This document shows positions 1 through 6,459 of a DNA stretch of 9,362 nucleotides, piece by piece. The position numbers were made by a program, and so were the translations under genes. Source of the DNA: CAYRZL01 sp964428795 (lineage in GTDB: Bacteria; Bacillota; Clostridia; Lachnospirales; Lachnospiraceae); NCBI GenBank assembly GCA_964428795.1, contig CAYRZL010000091.1:1-9362 (forward strand). The letters are read 5' to 3'. The notes beneath the pieces were generated by a model. It made no database searches. It was given only the letters and a program-made list of their open reading frames with translations, and had not been told where the DNA came from. Position 1 is the stretch's first letter, and every line of letters begins with the position of its first letter.

Positions 1-210
1 GATGGAATGGGGACTTTCCGGGAGGGCATGTATACCTTTAATAAAGAAGGGATTCAGAAGCTGGCAGAGCTGGCGGGAGATGATCTGGAAAATGTGCTGC
101 GAAGGATCCGGGCATTGAAGGAAGCAGACAGCGGCTATCAGAATTATTCGGGAATCCGGGAAGGTCAGAAGGGGAGTGTCAGATTTTTATTTGAGACGGA
201 AGAGATCTGA
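1..210 (+). CDS. C-terminal end of a truncated (window-edge) protein, family uncertain
   Basis: The frame is open from base 1 (Asp-Gly-Met-Gly...) to a TGA at 208-210, so this is the 3' end of a longer gene; internal Met codons at 7 and 28 have no good ribosome site and are probably not starts. The visible 69 residues contain a helical, charged stretch (LAELAGDDLENVLRRIRALK), then a Tyr/Gly-rich segment and a beta-like ending (GSVRFLFETEEI). From memory, endings of this kind (EGIQKL, then F/YSG, then GSV-F-TEEI) occur after the glycine-rich heptad repeats of clostridial YhgE/Pip-like or MMPL-like membrane proteins; the preceding DGMGTFREG fits such a repeat. That assignment is inference, since no membrane segment or diagnostic domain lies in the window. 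No terminator with a clear T-run follows it; the inverted-repeat element begins 8 bases after the stop. Confidence 0.6.
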   Translation, partial: DGMGTFREGMYTFNKEGIQKLAELAGDDLENVLRRIRALKEADSGYQNYSGIREGQKGSVRFLFETEEI

Positions 211-218
211 CTATTATC

Positions 219-383
219 GTAACAGTTCAGCCCGCGCCATTCGCAAAGCCGCACCTACGTTGCTTTCCCGCTGCTTCGCAGCTAACTTTGCTCATAATCC
301 GGCGCTCCGTTCATAGCATATCGCACATTCTCATTCATGCGAGCATGATTCGTCTGTGCGATACGCTATGGCTGAACTGTTAC
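219..383. repeat. 165-bp inverted-repeat element with branched fold (MITE/REP-like or structured RNA)
   Basis: The ends are perfect 14-base inverted repeats: GTAACAGTTCAGCC at 219-232 and GGCTGAACTGTTAC at 370-383. Inside lie two nested arms. Arm A pairs 234-238 (GCGCC) with 301-305, 243-248 (GCAAAG) with 286-291, and 270-274 with 278-282 (GCTGC TTC GCAGC). Arm B pairs 313-327 with 355-369 (15 bases, one mismatch) and has a tip hairpin 335-339/344-348 with a CGAG loop. Arms A and B sit directly on the closing stem, giving a three-way junction. No target-site duplication is visible at the edges (TTATC left, TTTAT right), and no open frame suggests a protein. It could be a small non-autonomous mobile repeat, a REP-like sequence, or a processed RNA. 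The pairings are read by eye; the biological class is inference. Confidence 0.7.
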
Positions 384-412
384 TTTATATCATAAATTTC
401 TGTTGGAAAGAA

Positions 413-441
413 TTGTTATTTCCTGCCGATTATGGTACACT
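413..441 (+). promoter_or_regulatory. Predicted sigma-A promoter for pyrE
   Basis: TTGTTA at 413-418 is followed, after a 17-base spacer, by TACACT at 436-441, with an extended -10 TG at 433-434 (TGGTACACT). Transcription would start near 448, leaving a leader of only about 30 bases before pyrE. That leader has AGGAGG but no room for a PyrR-type attenuator. This probably drives pyrE and at least part of the downstream run. Confidence 0.65.
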
Positions 442-479
442 CAGAAAATAAGTCATAAAAGCAGGAGGATATAGAGTAT

Positions 480-1157
480 ATGGAAAGTTATAAACAGGAA
501 TTTATCGAATTTATGGTAGAGTCTGACGTGCTCCGTTTCGGAGAATTTACATTAAAAAGCGGAAGGAAGTCTCCCTTTTTCATGAACGCCGGCCTGTATG
601 TGACCGGTACACAGCTAAGGAAACTGGGTGAGTATTATGCAAAAGCGATTCACGATCATTATGGTACGGACTTTGATGTGCTGTTCGGACCGGCTTATAA
701 GGGAATCCCGCTGAGCGTGGCTACGACTATTGCATTTGCAGAGCTGTATGGAAAGGAGATCCGTTACTGCTCCAACCGAAAAGAGGCAAAGGATCACGGT
801 GATGCAGGTATTTTGCTGGGCAGCCCGATCAAAGACGGTGACCGCGTAGTGATCATTGAGGATGTGACCACGTCAGGCAAATCCATCGAGGAAACTTTTC
901 CTATTATTCAGGCACAGGGGGATGTGACCATTGTAGGTCTGATGGTGTCCTTAAACCGCATGGAAGTGGGAAAGGGCGGCGAGAAATGTGCGCTGGATGA
1001 GATCAAAGATCTCTACGGATTTGATGCAAACGCTATCGTAACCATGGATGATGTAGTGGAGTGTCTGTATAACAAACCGTGCAATGGAAAAATCGTGATT
1101 GACGATACATTAAAGACTGCGATTGACGCATACTATGAAGAGTATGGGGTAAAGTAG
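480..1157 (+). CDS. pyrE: Orotate phosphoribosyltransferase
   Basis: Transfers the phosphoribosyl group of PRPP to orotate, giving orotidine 5'-monophosphate in de novo UMP synthesis; a soluble, normally dimeric enzyme. The 225-residue product has the expected order of motifs: LKSGRKSPFFMNAG (25-38), GPAYKGIPL (70-78), the mobile catalytic loop NRKEAKDHG (99-107) and the PRPP-binding loop EDVTTSGKS (127-135). Length fits the family, slightly over the roughly 210 residues of the E. coli enzyme. The ATG at 480 is chosen because AGGAGG lies at 463-468, 11 bases upstream, and a good promoter precedes it. It is the first gene of the + strand run. No other pyr gene is in the window, and the short leader shows no PyrR-type attenuator, so any pyrimidine control must act otherwise. 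Confidence 0.97.
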   Translation: MESYKQEFIEFMVESDVLRFGEFTLKSGRKSPFFMNAGLYVTGTQLRKLGEYYAKAIHDHYGTDFDVLFGPAYKGIPLSVATTIAFAELYGKEIRYCSNRKEAKDHGDAGILLGSPIKDGDRVVIIEDVTTSGKSIEETFPIIQAQGDVTIVGLMVSLNRMEVGKGGEKCALDEIKDLYGFDANAIVTMDDVVECLYNKPCNGKIVIDDTLKTAIDAYYEEYGVK

Positions 1158-1177
1158 AAAAAGAGATAAGACAGGAT

Positions 1178-1663
1178 ATGTTTATTGACAGGCATTACAG
1201 GAAATTGCGTGCTCTCAGTCTGGTATTTTTTGGAATATACATTGCTCTGATGATTTACTTTCTGTTTTTTGCGGAGATGCTGGGGCGGACGGATGCAGAG
1301 CGCACTTATCATTATAATCTGGTTCTATTTCGGGAAATCAAACGGTTTATTGTATATCGTGATATTCTTGGCACCTATGCGGTGGTTGCCAATCTGTTTG
1401 GCAATGTGGTAGCATTTGTGCCATTTGGCTTTTTTGTCCCGATTTTGATGAACAGGAAAAAACATCCGGTGATCGTGATTTTATACGGGGCTGAGATCAG
1501 TCTTGCGGTGGAAATCATTCAGCTTGTTACAAAAACAGGCAGTTGTGACGTGGATGATCTGTTGCTCAATACGATTGGTGTTGCGGTCGGTTATTTGGGA
1601 TATGAGATTTTTCGGGCATTTCACCAGAAAAGCAAAAGAAAGTATCGGTATAAAAAAACGTAG
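1178..1663 (+). CDS. VanZ-like family membrane protein
   Basis: A 161-residue integral membrane protein with about four hydrophobic helices, roughly 12-33, 68-91, 97-117 and 126-146, and a basic C-terminal tail (KSKRKYRYKK). The VanZ-like pattern is visible: N-LVLFREIKRF (47-57) between the first two helices, NLFGNVVAFVPFG (72-84), an acidic residue in helix 3 (VEIIQL, Glu112) and the conserved CDVDDLLLNTIGVAVGY (123-139). VanZ itself confers low-level teicoplanin resistance in enterococci, but most chromosomal VanZ-like proteins have no proven role, so glycopeptide resistance should not be assumed. It starts 20 bases after pyrE with only a weak ribosome site (AAGAGA at 1161-1166), suggesting it relies on readthrough from pyrE. 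The stop TAG at 1661-1663 is part of the next gene's TAGGAG site. Confidence 0.88.
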   Translation: MFIDRHYRKLRALSLVFFGIYIALMIYFLFFAEMLGRTDAERTYHYNLVLFREIKRFIVYRDILGTYAVVANLFGNVVAFVPFGFFVPILMNRKKHPVIVILYGAEISLAVEIIQLVTKTGSCDVDDLLLNTIGVAVGYLGYEIFRAFHQKSKRKYRYKKT

Positions 1664-1672
1664 GAGACTAAT

Positions 1673-2068
1673 GTGAAAAAAAGTATATCAAAGAAAACGG
1701 ATACCAAAGAAAAGGATTTGACCAGAAAAGAGAAAAAGGAAAAGCGTCAGCGTGAGAAGCGCAGAAGAAACAGGAACAGGACCCAGAAGCCGAGCGGTGT
1801 TTTGTCCATCCTTTTTTGTATTGTTTCTATTGCGTTAATATTAGATGCAATGTTCCTTTCGTGGAATGTGGACGGAAATGCCGGATGGAATGTCGGCGTT
1901 ATGGGAGCGTTTGCATTACTGTCTGCGCTCACCGGCTGGGTATTTGCTCTGGCGGGTAAGCGTGATCTCACTGCGATTCAGACGCTGCCGAAGGCGGGTT
2001 CGGTCATAGCTACCGTGCTGGTGATCGTATCGGCGGCTTTCTGGGCTATTGGATTTGTTTTAAGCTGA
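1673..2068 (+). CDS. Small three-helix membrane protein with a basic N-terminus, unknown function
   Basis: 131 residues starting with GTG at 1673; TAGGAG at 1661-1666 lies 6 bases upstream and overlaps the VanZ-like gene's stop. An ATG at 1671 is out of frame and meets TGA at once, so GTG is the only sensible start here. Residues 1-40 are extremely rich in Lys/Arg (KKEKRQREKRRRNRNR at 21-36), a cytoplasmic tail likely to touch phospholipid headgroups or nucleic acid. Three hydrophobic helices follow, about 41-63, 72-95 and 107-130, joined by a hydrophilic loop KRDLTAIQTLPK (96-107). The layout resembles small clostridial membrane families such as DUF6142, but I cannot confirm that by eye. No catalytic motif is visible. 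Tight spacing to the VanZ-like gene suggests joint expression and perhaps a shared envelope role (inference). Confidence 0.8.
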   Translation: MKKSISKKTDTKEKDLTRKEKKEKRQREKRRRNRNRTQKPSGVLSILFCIVSIALILDAMFLSWNVDGNAGWNVGVMGAFALLSALTGWVFALAGKRDLTAIQTLPKAGSVIATVLVIVSAAFWAIGFVLS

Positions 2069-2120
2069 GAAAAGGACAGACAATTTGAAGCAGAATAAAA
2101 GTAATTGAGGTTTAAGAAAA

Positions 2121-4196
2121 ATGAGCGAGTACGGAATGTATAAACAGAAATTTGCCCGGGAAAATGAGCAGGTGCAGGAACGTTTTGAACTGATCCGGGA
2201 GCGTTTGCAGATGATTCAGAAGGAAAAAACCGTTCCTGAGCAGTATCTGGACTATTTCAGGGGACAGGCGTCCTACCTGCTGTATTTATGCGAACTGCTG
2301 GACAGAGAACAAAGCGGAGAACTGGACAGCCGCAGTATGGAGCAGTGTCAGGAGGATAACCGGAAGCTGTATGAGGATATCGCACCGGAACATTATGGGA
2401 TATGCTATGGCAATCCGGATTATGCATGTGCCAACTTTGGAAGAGAGATCGGTCAGCTTCTTGCGTTTTTGTACAGACAGATCCGCACGGGTATCGGTTA
2501 TGCTTTTGAGGGAAGAAAAGAGCTGCTGACGATGCAGTTGGAATTGTTTGTGGCTATTTACAATCTGTTTGAAGTATCAAAGAAGGATGAGATCGATACG
2601 AAAGAAATCAGGCAGACGATCTACTGGCATTTTTCCGATTACAGTGATATCTATCAGTCGGAGTATATGCTGGAGCTGCTTGAGCCGGACAGAGATTTCT
2701 ATATAGGAATGATCATGGAGTCTGATCTGAATGATCTGACGTATCTATATCGTTACGGGCTTCCGGTGAGCGGGAATGAGATTGGAATAGCGGTATTTTT
2801 AAATCAGATGGGAGAAGATGAAATTCAGGCGATGGCAGATACCTTTACCGAGGGTTTCCGCATGGGATTTGAGAACAGTGGAAGGGATTTGTACAGCAAA
2901 AAAACGGTAGCTCTCTACTGCCCGGTGGGATTTGAACGTATGATGCGTGCCGCTGTCCGCAATTTTGAGAAACTGGGACTGAAGTCAAAGCTGTTCCGTT
3001 GCGCTATGGGAACGGATCGCGGATGCTACTGCACACCGGTAAACAGGCAGTTTGATTTTGATCACAGAGAGGACCGCGCACTTTACTTTGACAAGGCGTT
3101 TGTGGAGCGGAGACTGGAGGTGGCGCGCACCACTTTTGAGGATTACAAAAAGCTGGCGGCAGACCATGCGGGTCCTGCGGTGGTGGAAGTGTTCGGAGAG
3201 GCGCCCTTTGCACCGGAAAGCAAGGAGACTGTAATTTCTTACTCTGACAAACAGCAGGAGTTAAATGTGTATTATGCTTCCATGAGTGGCCAGATCATGA
3301 ATGAATACATCAAGGGAGATGAGACAAGCTTCACGATCATTTCATACCCGCTGCCGGAGATCGGAGCACAGTTTGAAGAGATATTTGCAAAAACCGTGGA
3401 ATTAAATACGCTGGACTATAAGCTGTATCAGGGAATCCAGCAGAAGATCATTGATGTGCTGGACGGAGCAAAAGAAGTACGCATTTTGGGAACAGGTATC
3501 AATCGAACGGATCTGACGGTTTCCATTCATCCGTTGGATGACCCGGAAAAGCAGTCTGCCTTTGAGAACTGTGTGGCAGATGTAAACATTCCGGTGGGCG
3601 AGGTGTTTACCTCCCCGGTGCTGAAAGGAACTAACGGAACACTTCATGTAAGTGAGGTATTCTTGAATGGTCTGAAATATGTGGATCTGGAGATCGTATT
3701 TAAGGATGGAATGATCGATTCCTATACCTGCGGCAATTTTGAAACAGAGGAAGAAAATAAGAAATATATTAAGGACAATGTGCTGATGCATCATGATACA
3801 CTGCCTCTGGGTGAGTTTGCTATCGGAACAAACACCACAGCATACCGCATGGGTAAAGTGTATCAAATCAATGATAAGCTGCCGATTTTAATTGCAGAGA
3901 AAACAGGACCGCACTTTGCAGTGGGGGATACCTGTTATTCCCACAGTGAGGACGTGGTGGTGCATAATCCAAACGGAAAAGAGATCGTGGCAAAAGACAA
4001 TGAAGTTTCTGTTCTGCGAGACGAGGATATGAGCAAGGCATACTTTAACTGTCATACCGATATCACCATTCCCTATGAGGAGCTGGGAAGTATTACAGCG
4101 ATATATCCGGATGGTTCCACCGCGGAGGTGATTCGGGATGGACGTTATGTGATTCCGGGGACGGAAGCGTTGAATAAACCATTGGATGAGCAATAG
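2121..4196 (+). CDS. M29-like metallo-aminopeptidase with long N-terminal extension
   Basis: 691 residues, cytoplasmic (no signal peptide or membrane helix). The C-terminal part, about 430-680, resembles M29 aminopeptidases (AmpS/AmpT/PepS type), which remove N-terminal residues using two metal ions. Apparent landmarks in family order are GTGINRTDLTVSI (457-469), NIPVGEVFTSP (489-499, Glu494), LGEFAIGTN (563-571, Glu565), GPHFAVGDTCY (596-606, His598 and Tyr606) and CHTDITIP (644-651, His645 and Asp647). These match the family's Glu, Glu, His, Tyr, His-x-Asp set, although the His-to-Tyr gap seems one residue longer than I recall. About 255-430 may be the family's N-terminal alpha/beta domain (VALYCPVGFERMMRAAVRNF). 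Residues 1-250 are an additional, mostly helical region absent from typical M29 enzymes of about 410 residues. TTGAGG at 2105-2110 supports the start. Possible roles are peptide turnover or a divergent, non-peptidase use of the fold. Confidence 0.75.
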   Translation: MSEYGMYKQKFARENEQVQERFELIRERLQMIQKEKTVPEQYLDYFRGQASYLLYLCELLDREQSGELDSRSMEQCQEDNRKLYEDIAPEHYGICYGNPDYACANFGREIGQLLAFLYRQIRTGIGYAFEGRKELLTMQLELFVAIYNLFEVSKKDEIDTKEIRQTIYWHFSDYSDIYQSEYMLELLEPDRDFYIGMIMESDLNDLTYLYRYGLPVSGNEIGIAVFLNQMGEDEIQAMADTFTEGFRMGFENSGRDLYSKKTVALYCPVGFERMMRAAVRNFEKLGLKSKLFRCAMGTDRGCYCTPVNRQFDFDHREDRALYFDKAFVERRLEVARTTFEDYKKLAADHAGPAVVEVFGEAPFAPESKETVISYSDKQQELNVYYASMSGQIMNEYIKGDETSFTIISYPLPEIGAQFEEIFAKTVELNTLDYKLYQGIQQKIIDVLDGAKEVRILGTGINRTDLTVSIHPLDDPEKQSAFENCVADVNIPVGEVFTSPVLKGTNGTLHVSEVFLNGLKYVDLEIVFKDGMIDSYTCGNFETEEENKKYIKDNVLMHHDTLPLGEFAIGTNTTAYRMGKVYQINDKLPILIAEKTGPHFAVGDTCYSHSEDVVVHNPNGKEIVAKDNEVSVLRDEDMSKAYFNCHTDITIPYEELGSITAIYPDGSTAEVIRDGRYVIPGTEALNKPLDEQ

Positions 4197-4216
4197 AAAG
4201 AAAAGGAGAAAAGATT

Positions 4217-4720
4217 ATGGCAAAAGTAGGAATTGTTATGGGTAGTGATTCAGATATGCCGGTTATGGCAAAGGCGGCAGAGATTTTGGAAAAGCTGGGT
4301 GTCGACTATGAGATGACGATCATCTCTGCACACCGTGAGCCGGATGTATTTTTTGAGTATGCAAAAAGCGCAGAGAGCAAAGGATTTAAAGTGATTATTG
4401 CAGGGGCAGGAAAGGCGGCACATCTGCCGGGCATGTGTGCGGCGATTTTCCCTATGCCTGTGATCGGTATTCCGATGAAAACCTCTGATCTGGGCGGCGT
4501 GGATTCTCTGTATTCCATCGTGCAGATGCCATCCGGTATCCCGGTAGCAACGGTGGCCATCAACGGAGGTCAGAATGCAGGTATTCTTGCTGCAAAAATT
4601 CTGGCAACTTCTGATCCGGAGCTGCTGCAGAGATTGAAAGACTACTCCACGGAGCTGAAAGAGCAGGTGGAGGCAAAGGATGCGAAGCTGAAGGCAGAAG
4701 GCTATCAGGCATTTCTGTAG
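4217..4720 (+). CDS. purE: 5-(carboxyamino)imidazole ribonucleotide mutase (class I PurE)
   Basis: Converts N5-CAIR to CAIR in de novo purine synthesis; the family forms a cytoplasmic octamer. The 167-residue product shows GSDSDMPVM (9-17), the substrate loop SAHREP (37-42, His39), AGAGKAAHLPGM (62-73) and DSLYSIVQMPSGIPVATVAI (96-115), and a helical C-terminal tail (133-167). Where E. coli and Bacillus enzymes have GAGGAAHLPGM this one has GAGKAAHLPGM, and the later loop INGGQNAG is about two residues shorter than IGKAGSTNAG. I believe both are common in clostridial PurE, so this looks like a subfamily feature, not damage. Start ATG 4217 has AAGGAG at 4203-4208. purK, the usual partner that makes N5-CAIR, is not in the window. 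The stop TAG lies within the next gene's TAGGAGG. Confidence 0.96.
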   Translation: MAKVGIVMGSDSDMPVMAKAAEILEKLGVDYEMTIISAHREPDVFFEYAKSAESKGFKVIIAGAGKAAHLPGMCAAIFPMPVIGIPMKTSDLGGVDSLYSIVQMPSGIPVATVAINGGQNAGILAAKILATSDPELLQRLKDYSTELKEQVEAKDAKLKAEGYQAFL

Positions 4721-4731
4721 GAGGAAAATAA

Positions 4732-5475
4732 GTGGCGGCATATACGGAATTTGCGCGGGTATATGAAGAACTGATGGATAATGTACCTTACGAAGCGTGG
4801 TGCGAATATCTGACAGATATATTGGCTGAATATGATATTTCAGATGGATTGGTTCTGGAGCTTGGCTGCGGTACGGGTACGATGACCAGATTGTTTGCAA
4901 AAAAAGGATATGACATGATCGGGGTGGATGCCTCGGAGGATATGCTGTCCGTGGCAAGGGAACGGGAGTGTGAAGGAATCCTCTATCTGCTGCAGGATAT
5001 GCGGGAGTTTGAATTGTACGGAACGGTGCGGGCAGTTGTTTCAGTCTGCGATTCCATGAATTATATTCTGGAAGAGGAAGATCTGCTCACCGTATTTAAG
5101 CTGGTAAACAATTATCTGGATCCGGGCGGTATTTTCGTGTTTGATATGAACACCATGCATAAGTACCGGGATGTGATCGGTGACAGTGTCATCGGTGAAA
5201 ACCGGGAAGATGTGAGCTTCATCTGGGAAAATTATTTTGACGGGGAATCCTGCGTCAACGAGTATGCGCTTACAATGTTTGTGCAGAAGGAAAATGGTCT
5301 CTATGAAAAGCAGGAAGAGTTTCATTACCAGAGAGCATATGAAATTGACCAGGTGACAGATCTGCTTGAAAAGGCAGGTATGGAGGTGCTGTCAGTTTAT
5401 GCGGAGGGAAGCAGAGATCTGCCGGATGCAGAGAGCGAGCGTGTATATTTTGTGGCGCGTGAGCATGGAAAATAA
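4732..5475 (+). CDS. Class I SAM-dependent methyltransferase, YqeM-like
   Basis: A 247-residue soluble methyltransferase with a Rossmann-type SAM-binding fold. Motif I is VLELGCGTGT (41-50), the acidic ribose-binding strand is IGVDASEDML (63-72), and later motifs are QDMREF (88-93), VCDSMNYI (105-112) and the post-motif III turn PGGIFVFDMNT (131-141). The N-terminus, YTEFARVYEELMDNVPYEAW (4-23), closely resembles Bacillus YqeM and related enzymes of unknown substrate. The C-terminal part (160-240) is a beta-rich cap of the type found in small-molecule methyltransferases. The start is GTG at 4732, supported by TAGGAGG at 4718-4724 with 7-base spacing and by the family-typical N-terminus. The substrate cannot be read from the sequence. 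A gap of 75 bases to hslO follows; TTGGAC at 5491-5496 there could be a -35, but no well-spaced -10 exists. Confidence 0.9.
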   Translation: MAAYTEFARVYEELMDNVPYEAWCEYLTDILAEYDISDGLVLELGCGTGTMTRLFAKKGYDMIGVDASEDMLSVARERECEGILYLLQDMREFELYGTVRAVVSVCDSMNYILEEEDLLTVFKLVNNYLDPGGIFVFDMNTMHKYRDVIGDSVIGENREDVSFIWENYFDGESCVNEYALTMFVQKENGLYEKQEEFHYQRAYEIDQVTDLLEKAGMEVLSVYAEGSRDLPDAESERVYFVAREHGK

Positions 5476-5550
5476 GTGTGCTTGTACGAATTGGACTGTG
5501 TTTGAAAAAGTATGTGCATATTATTAAGAAGATGTTGAGGTCAAAAACTG

Positions 5551-6459
5551 ATGAGTGATTGGAATAATAAGAAGGAAATTGCACCGGGTGATGACTATAT
5601 TGTCCGTGCGGTTGCAGCGGGCAGCGCCATTCGCGCATTTGCCATTTCCTCCAGAAATCTGGTGGAATATGCCCGTTGCAGGCATAATTCCAGCCCCGTG
5701 GTAACAGCGGCATTGGGCAGGCTGCTCAGCGGCGGCGCCATGATGGGCGTGATGATGAAGGGAGAGGATGATCTTCTCACCATTCAGATCAAATCCGGAG
5801 GCCCCATGCGGGGTATGACGGTGACCGCGGATGCCCATGGAAATGTAAAGGGCTATCCGGTCGTGCCGGATGTGATTCTTCCGGCAAACAGTAAAGGCAA
5901 ACTGGATGTGGCAGGCGCGGTAGGCGCCGGACATATGTATGTCATTAAGGATATGGGCTTAAAGGAGCCTTATGTGGGCCAGACAGCGCTTCAGACCGGC
6001 GAGATTGCGGAGGATCTCACCTGGTATTTTGCAGCCTCGGAGCAGACGCCCTCTGCCGTGGGACTCGGTGTTTTGATGGAAAAAAACAATACCGTAAAAC
6101 AGGCAGGCGGATTTATTATTCAGTTGATGCCATTAACCGATGAACATATCATTGACCGGCTGGAACAGAAGGTGGCGGAAGTGGCTTCCGTGACGGACAT
6201 GCTGGAACAGGGAATGAGTCCGGAGCAGATCTTAGAACAGATCCTTGGTGAGTTTGGTCTGGAATTTACGGATCGTATTCCGGCGCACTTTTCCTGCCGC
6301 TGTTCGAAAGAGCGGGTAAGCAAGGCGGTGGCCGGTATTGGAAGAAAGGAACTGGAAGAGATGATTGCGCAGGGAGAGCCGGTTACGGTAAAATGCGACT
6401 TCTGTAATACGGATTATGTGTTTGAAACGGAAGAGTTGAAGGAGATTTTAAAAGGATGA
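5551..6459 (+). CDS. hslO: Redox-regulated molecular chaperone Hsp33
   Basis: Cytoplasmic holdase that is inactive while its four cysteines bind zinc and becomes active on oxidation (disulfide formation, partial unfolding), protecting proteins under oxidative stress. The 302-residue product begins with the family's DYIVRAVAAGSAIRAFA (15-31), carries the core segment GGPMRGMTVTADAHGNVKGY (83-102) and TGEIAEDLTWYFAASEQTPS (149-168), and ends with the zinc/redox switch: Cys249-x-Cys251, 30 residues, Cys282-x-x-Cys285. All four switch cysteines are present, so the redox function should be intact. Length fits the family. ATG 5551 has TTGAGG at 5535-5540; the first dozen residues are an extension of the usual short N-terminus. 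Its stop overlaps the start of nadE by 4 bases (ATGA), so the two are probably translationally coupled. Confidence 0.97.
   Translation: MSDWNNKKEIAPGDDYIVRAVAAGSAIRAFAISSRNLVEYARCRHNSSPVVTAALGRLLSGGAMMGVMMKGEDDLLTIQIKSGGPMRGMTVTADAHGNVKGYPVVPDVILPANSKGKLDVAGAVGAGHMYVIKDMGLKEPYVGQTALQTGEIAEDLTWYFAASEQTPSAVGLGVLMEKNNTVKQAGGFIIQLMPLTDEHIIDRLEQKVAEVASVTDMLEQGMSPEQILEQILGEFGLEFTDRIPAHFSCRCSKERVSKAVAGIGRKELEEMIAQGEPVTVKCDFCNTDYVFETEELKEILKG

Noticed and set aside
219..383. tRNA or tmRNA-like gene suggested by the branched fold
   Set aside because: No acceptor-stem/CCA pattern, T-loop GTTCRA context in the right place or anticodon arm; the long terminal stem does not match a tRNA.
219..383. Insertion sequence with target-site duplication
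   Set aside because: No transposase frame fits in 165 bp, and the flanking bases (TTATC and TTTAT) do not form an exact direct repeat next to the inverted ends.
442..479. PyrR-type attenuator or riboswitch in front of pyrE
   Set aside because: Only about 30 leader bases lie between the predicted start of transcription and the gene, with no anti-terminator/terminator pair.
1178..1663. Glycopeptide resistance locus
   Set aside because: Only a VanZ-like protein is present; there are no VanH/A/X or VanR/S genes, and VanZ-like proteins are common in susceptible Firmicutes.
4250..4957. - strand open frame (235 codons) across purE and the methyltransferase
   Set aside because: It spans two clear + strand genes and their junction, and shows no protein family features.
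5476..5550. Separate promoter for hslO (TTGGAC at 5491-5496 with AT-rich CATATTATT at 5517-5525)
   Set aside because: The spacer would be 20-22 bases, outside the usual range, so support is too weak to call.
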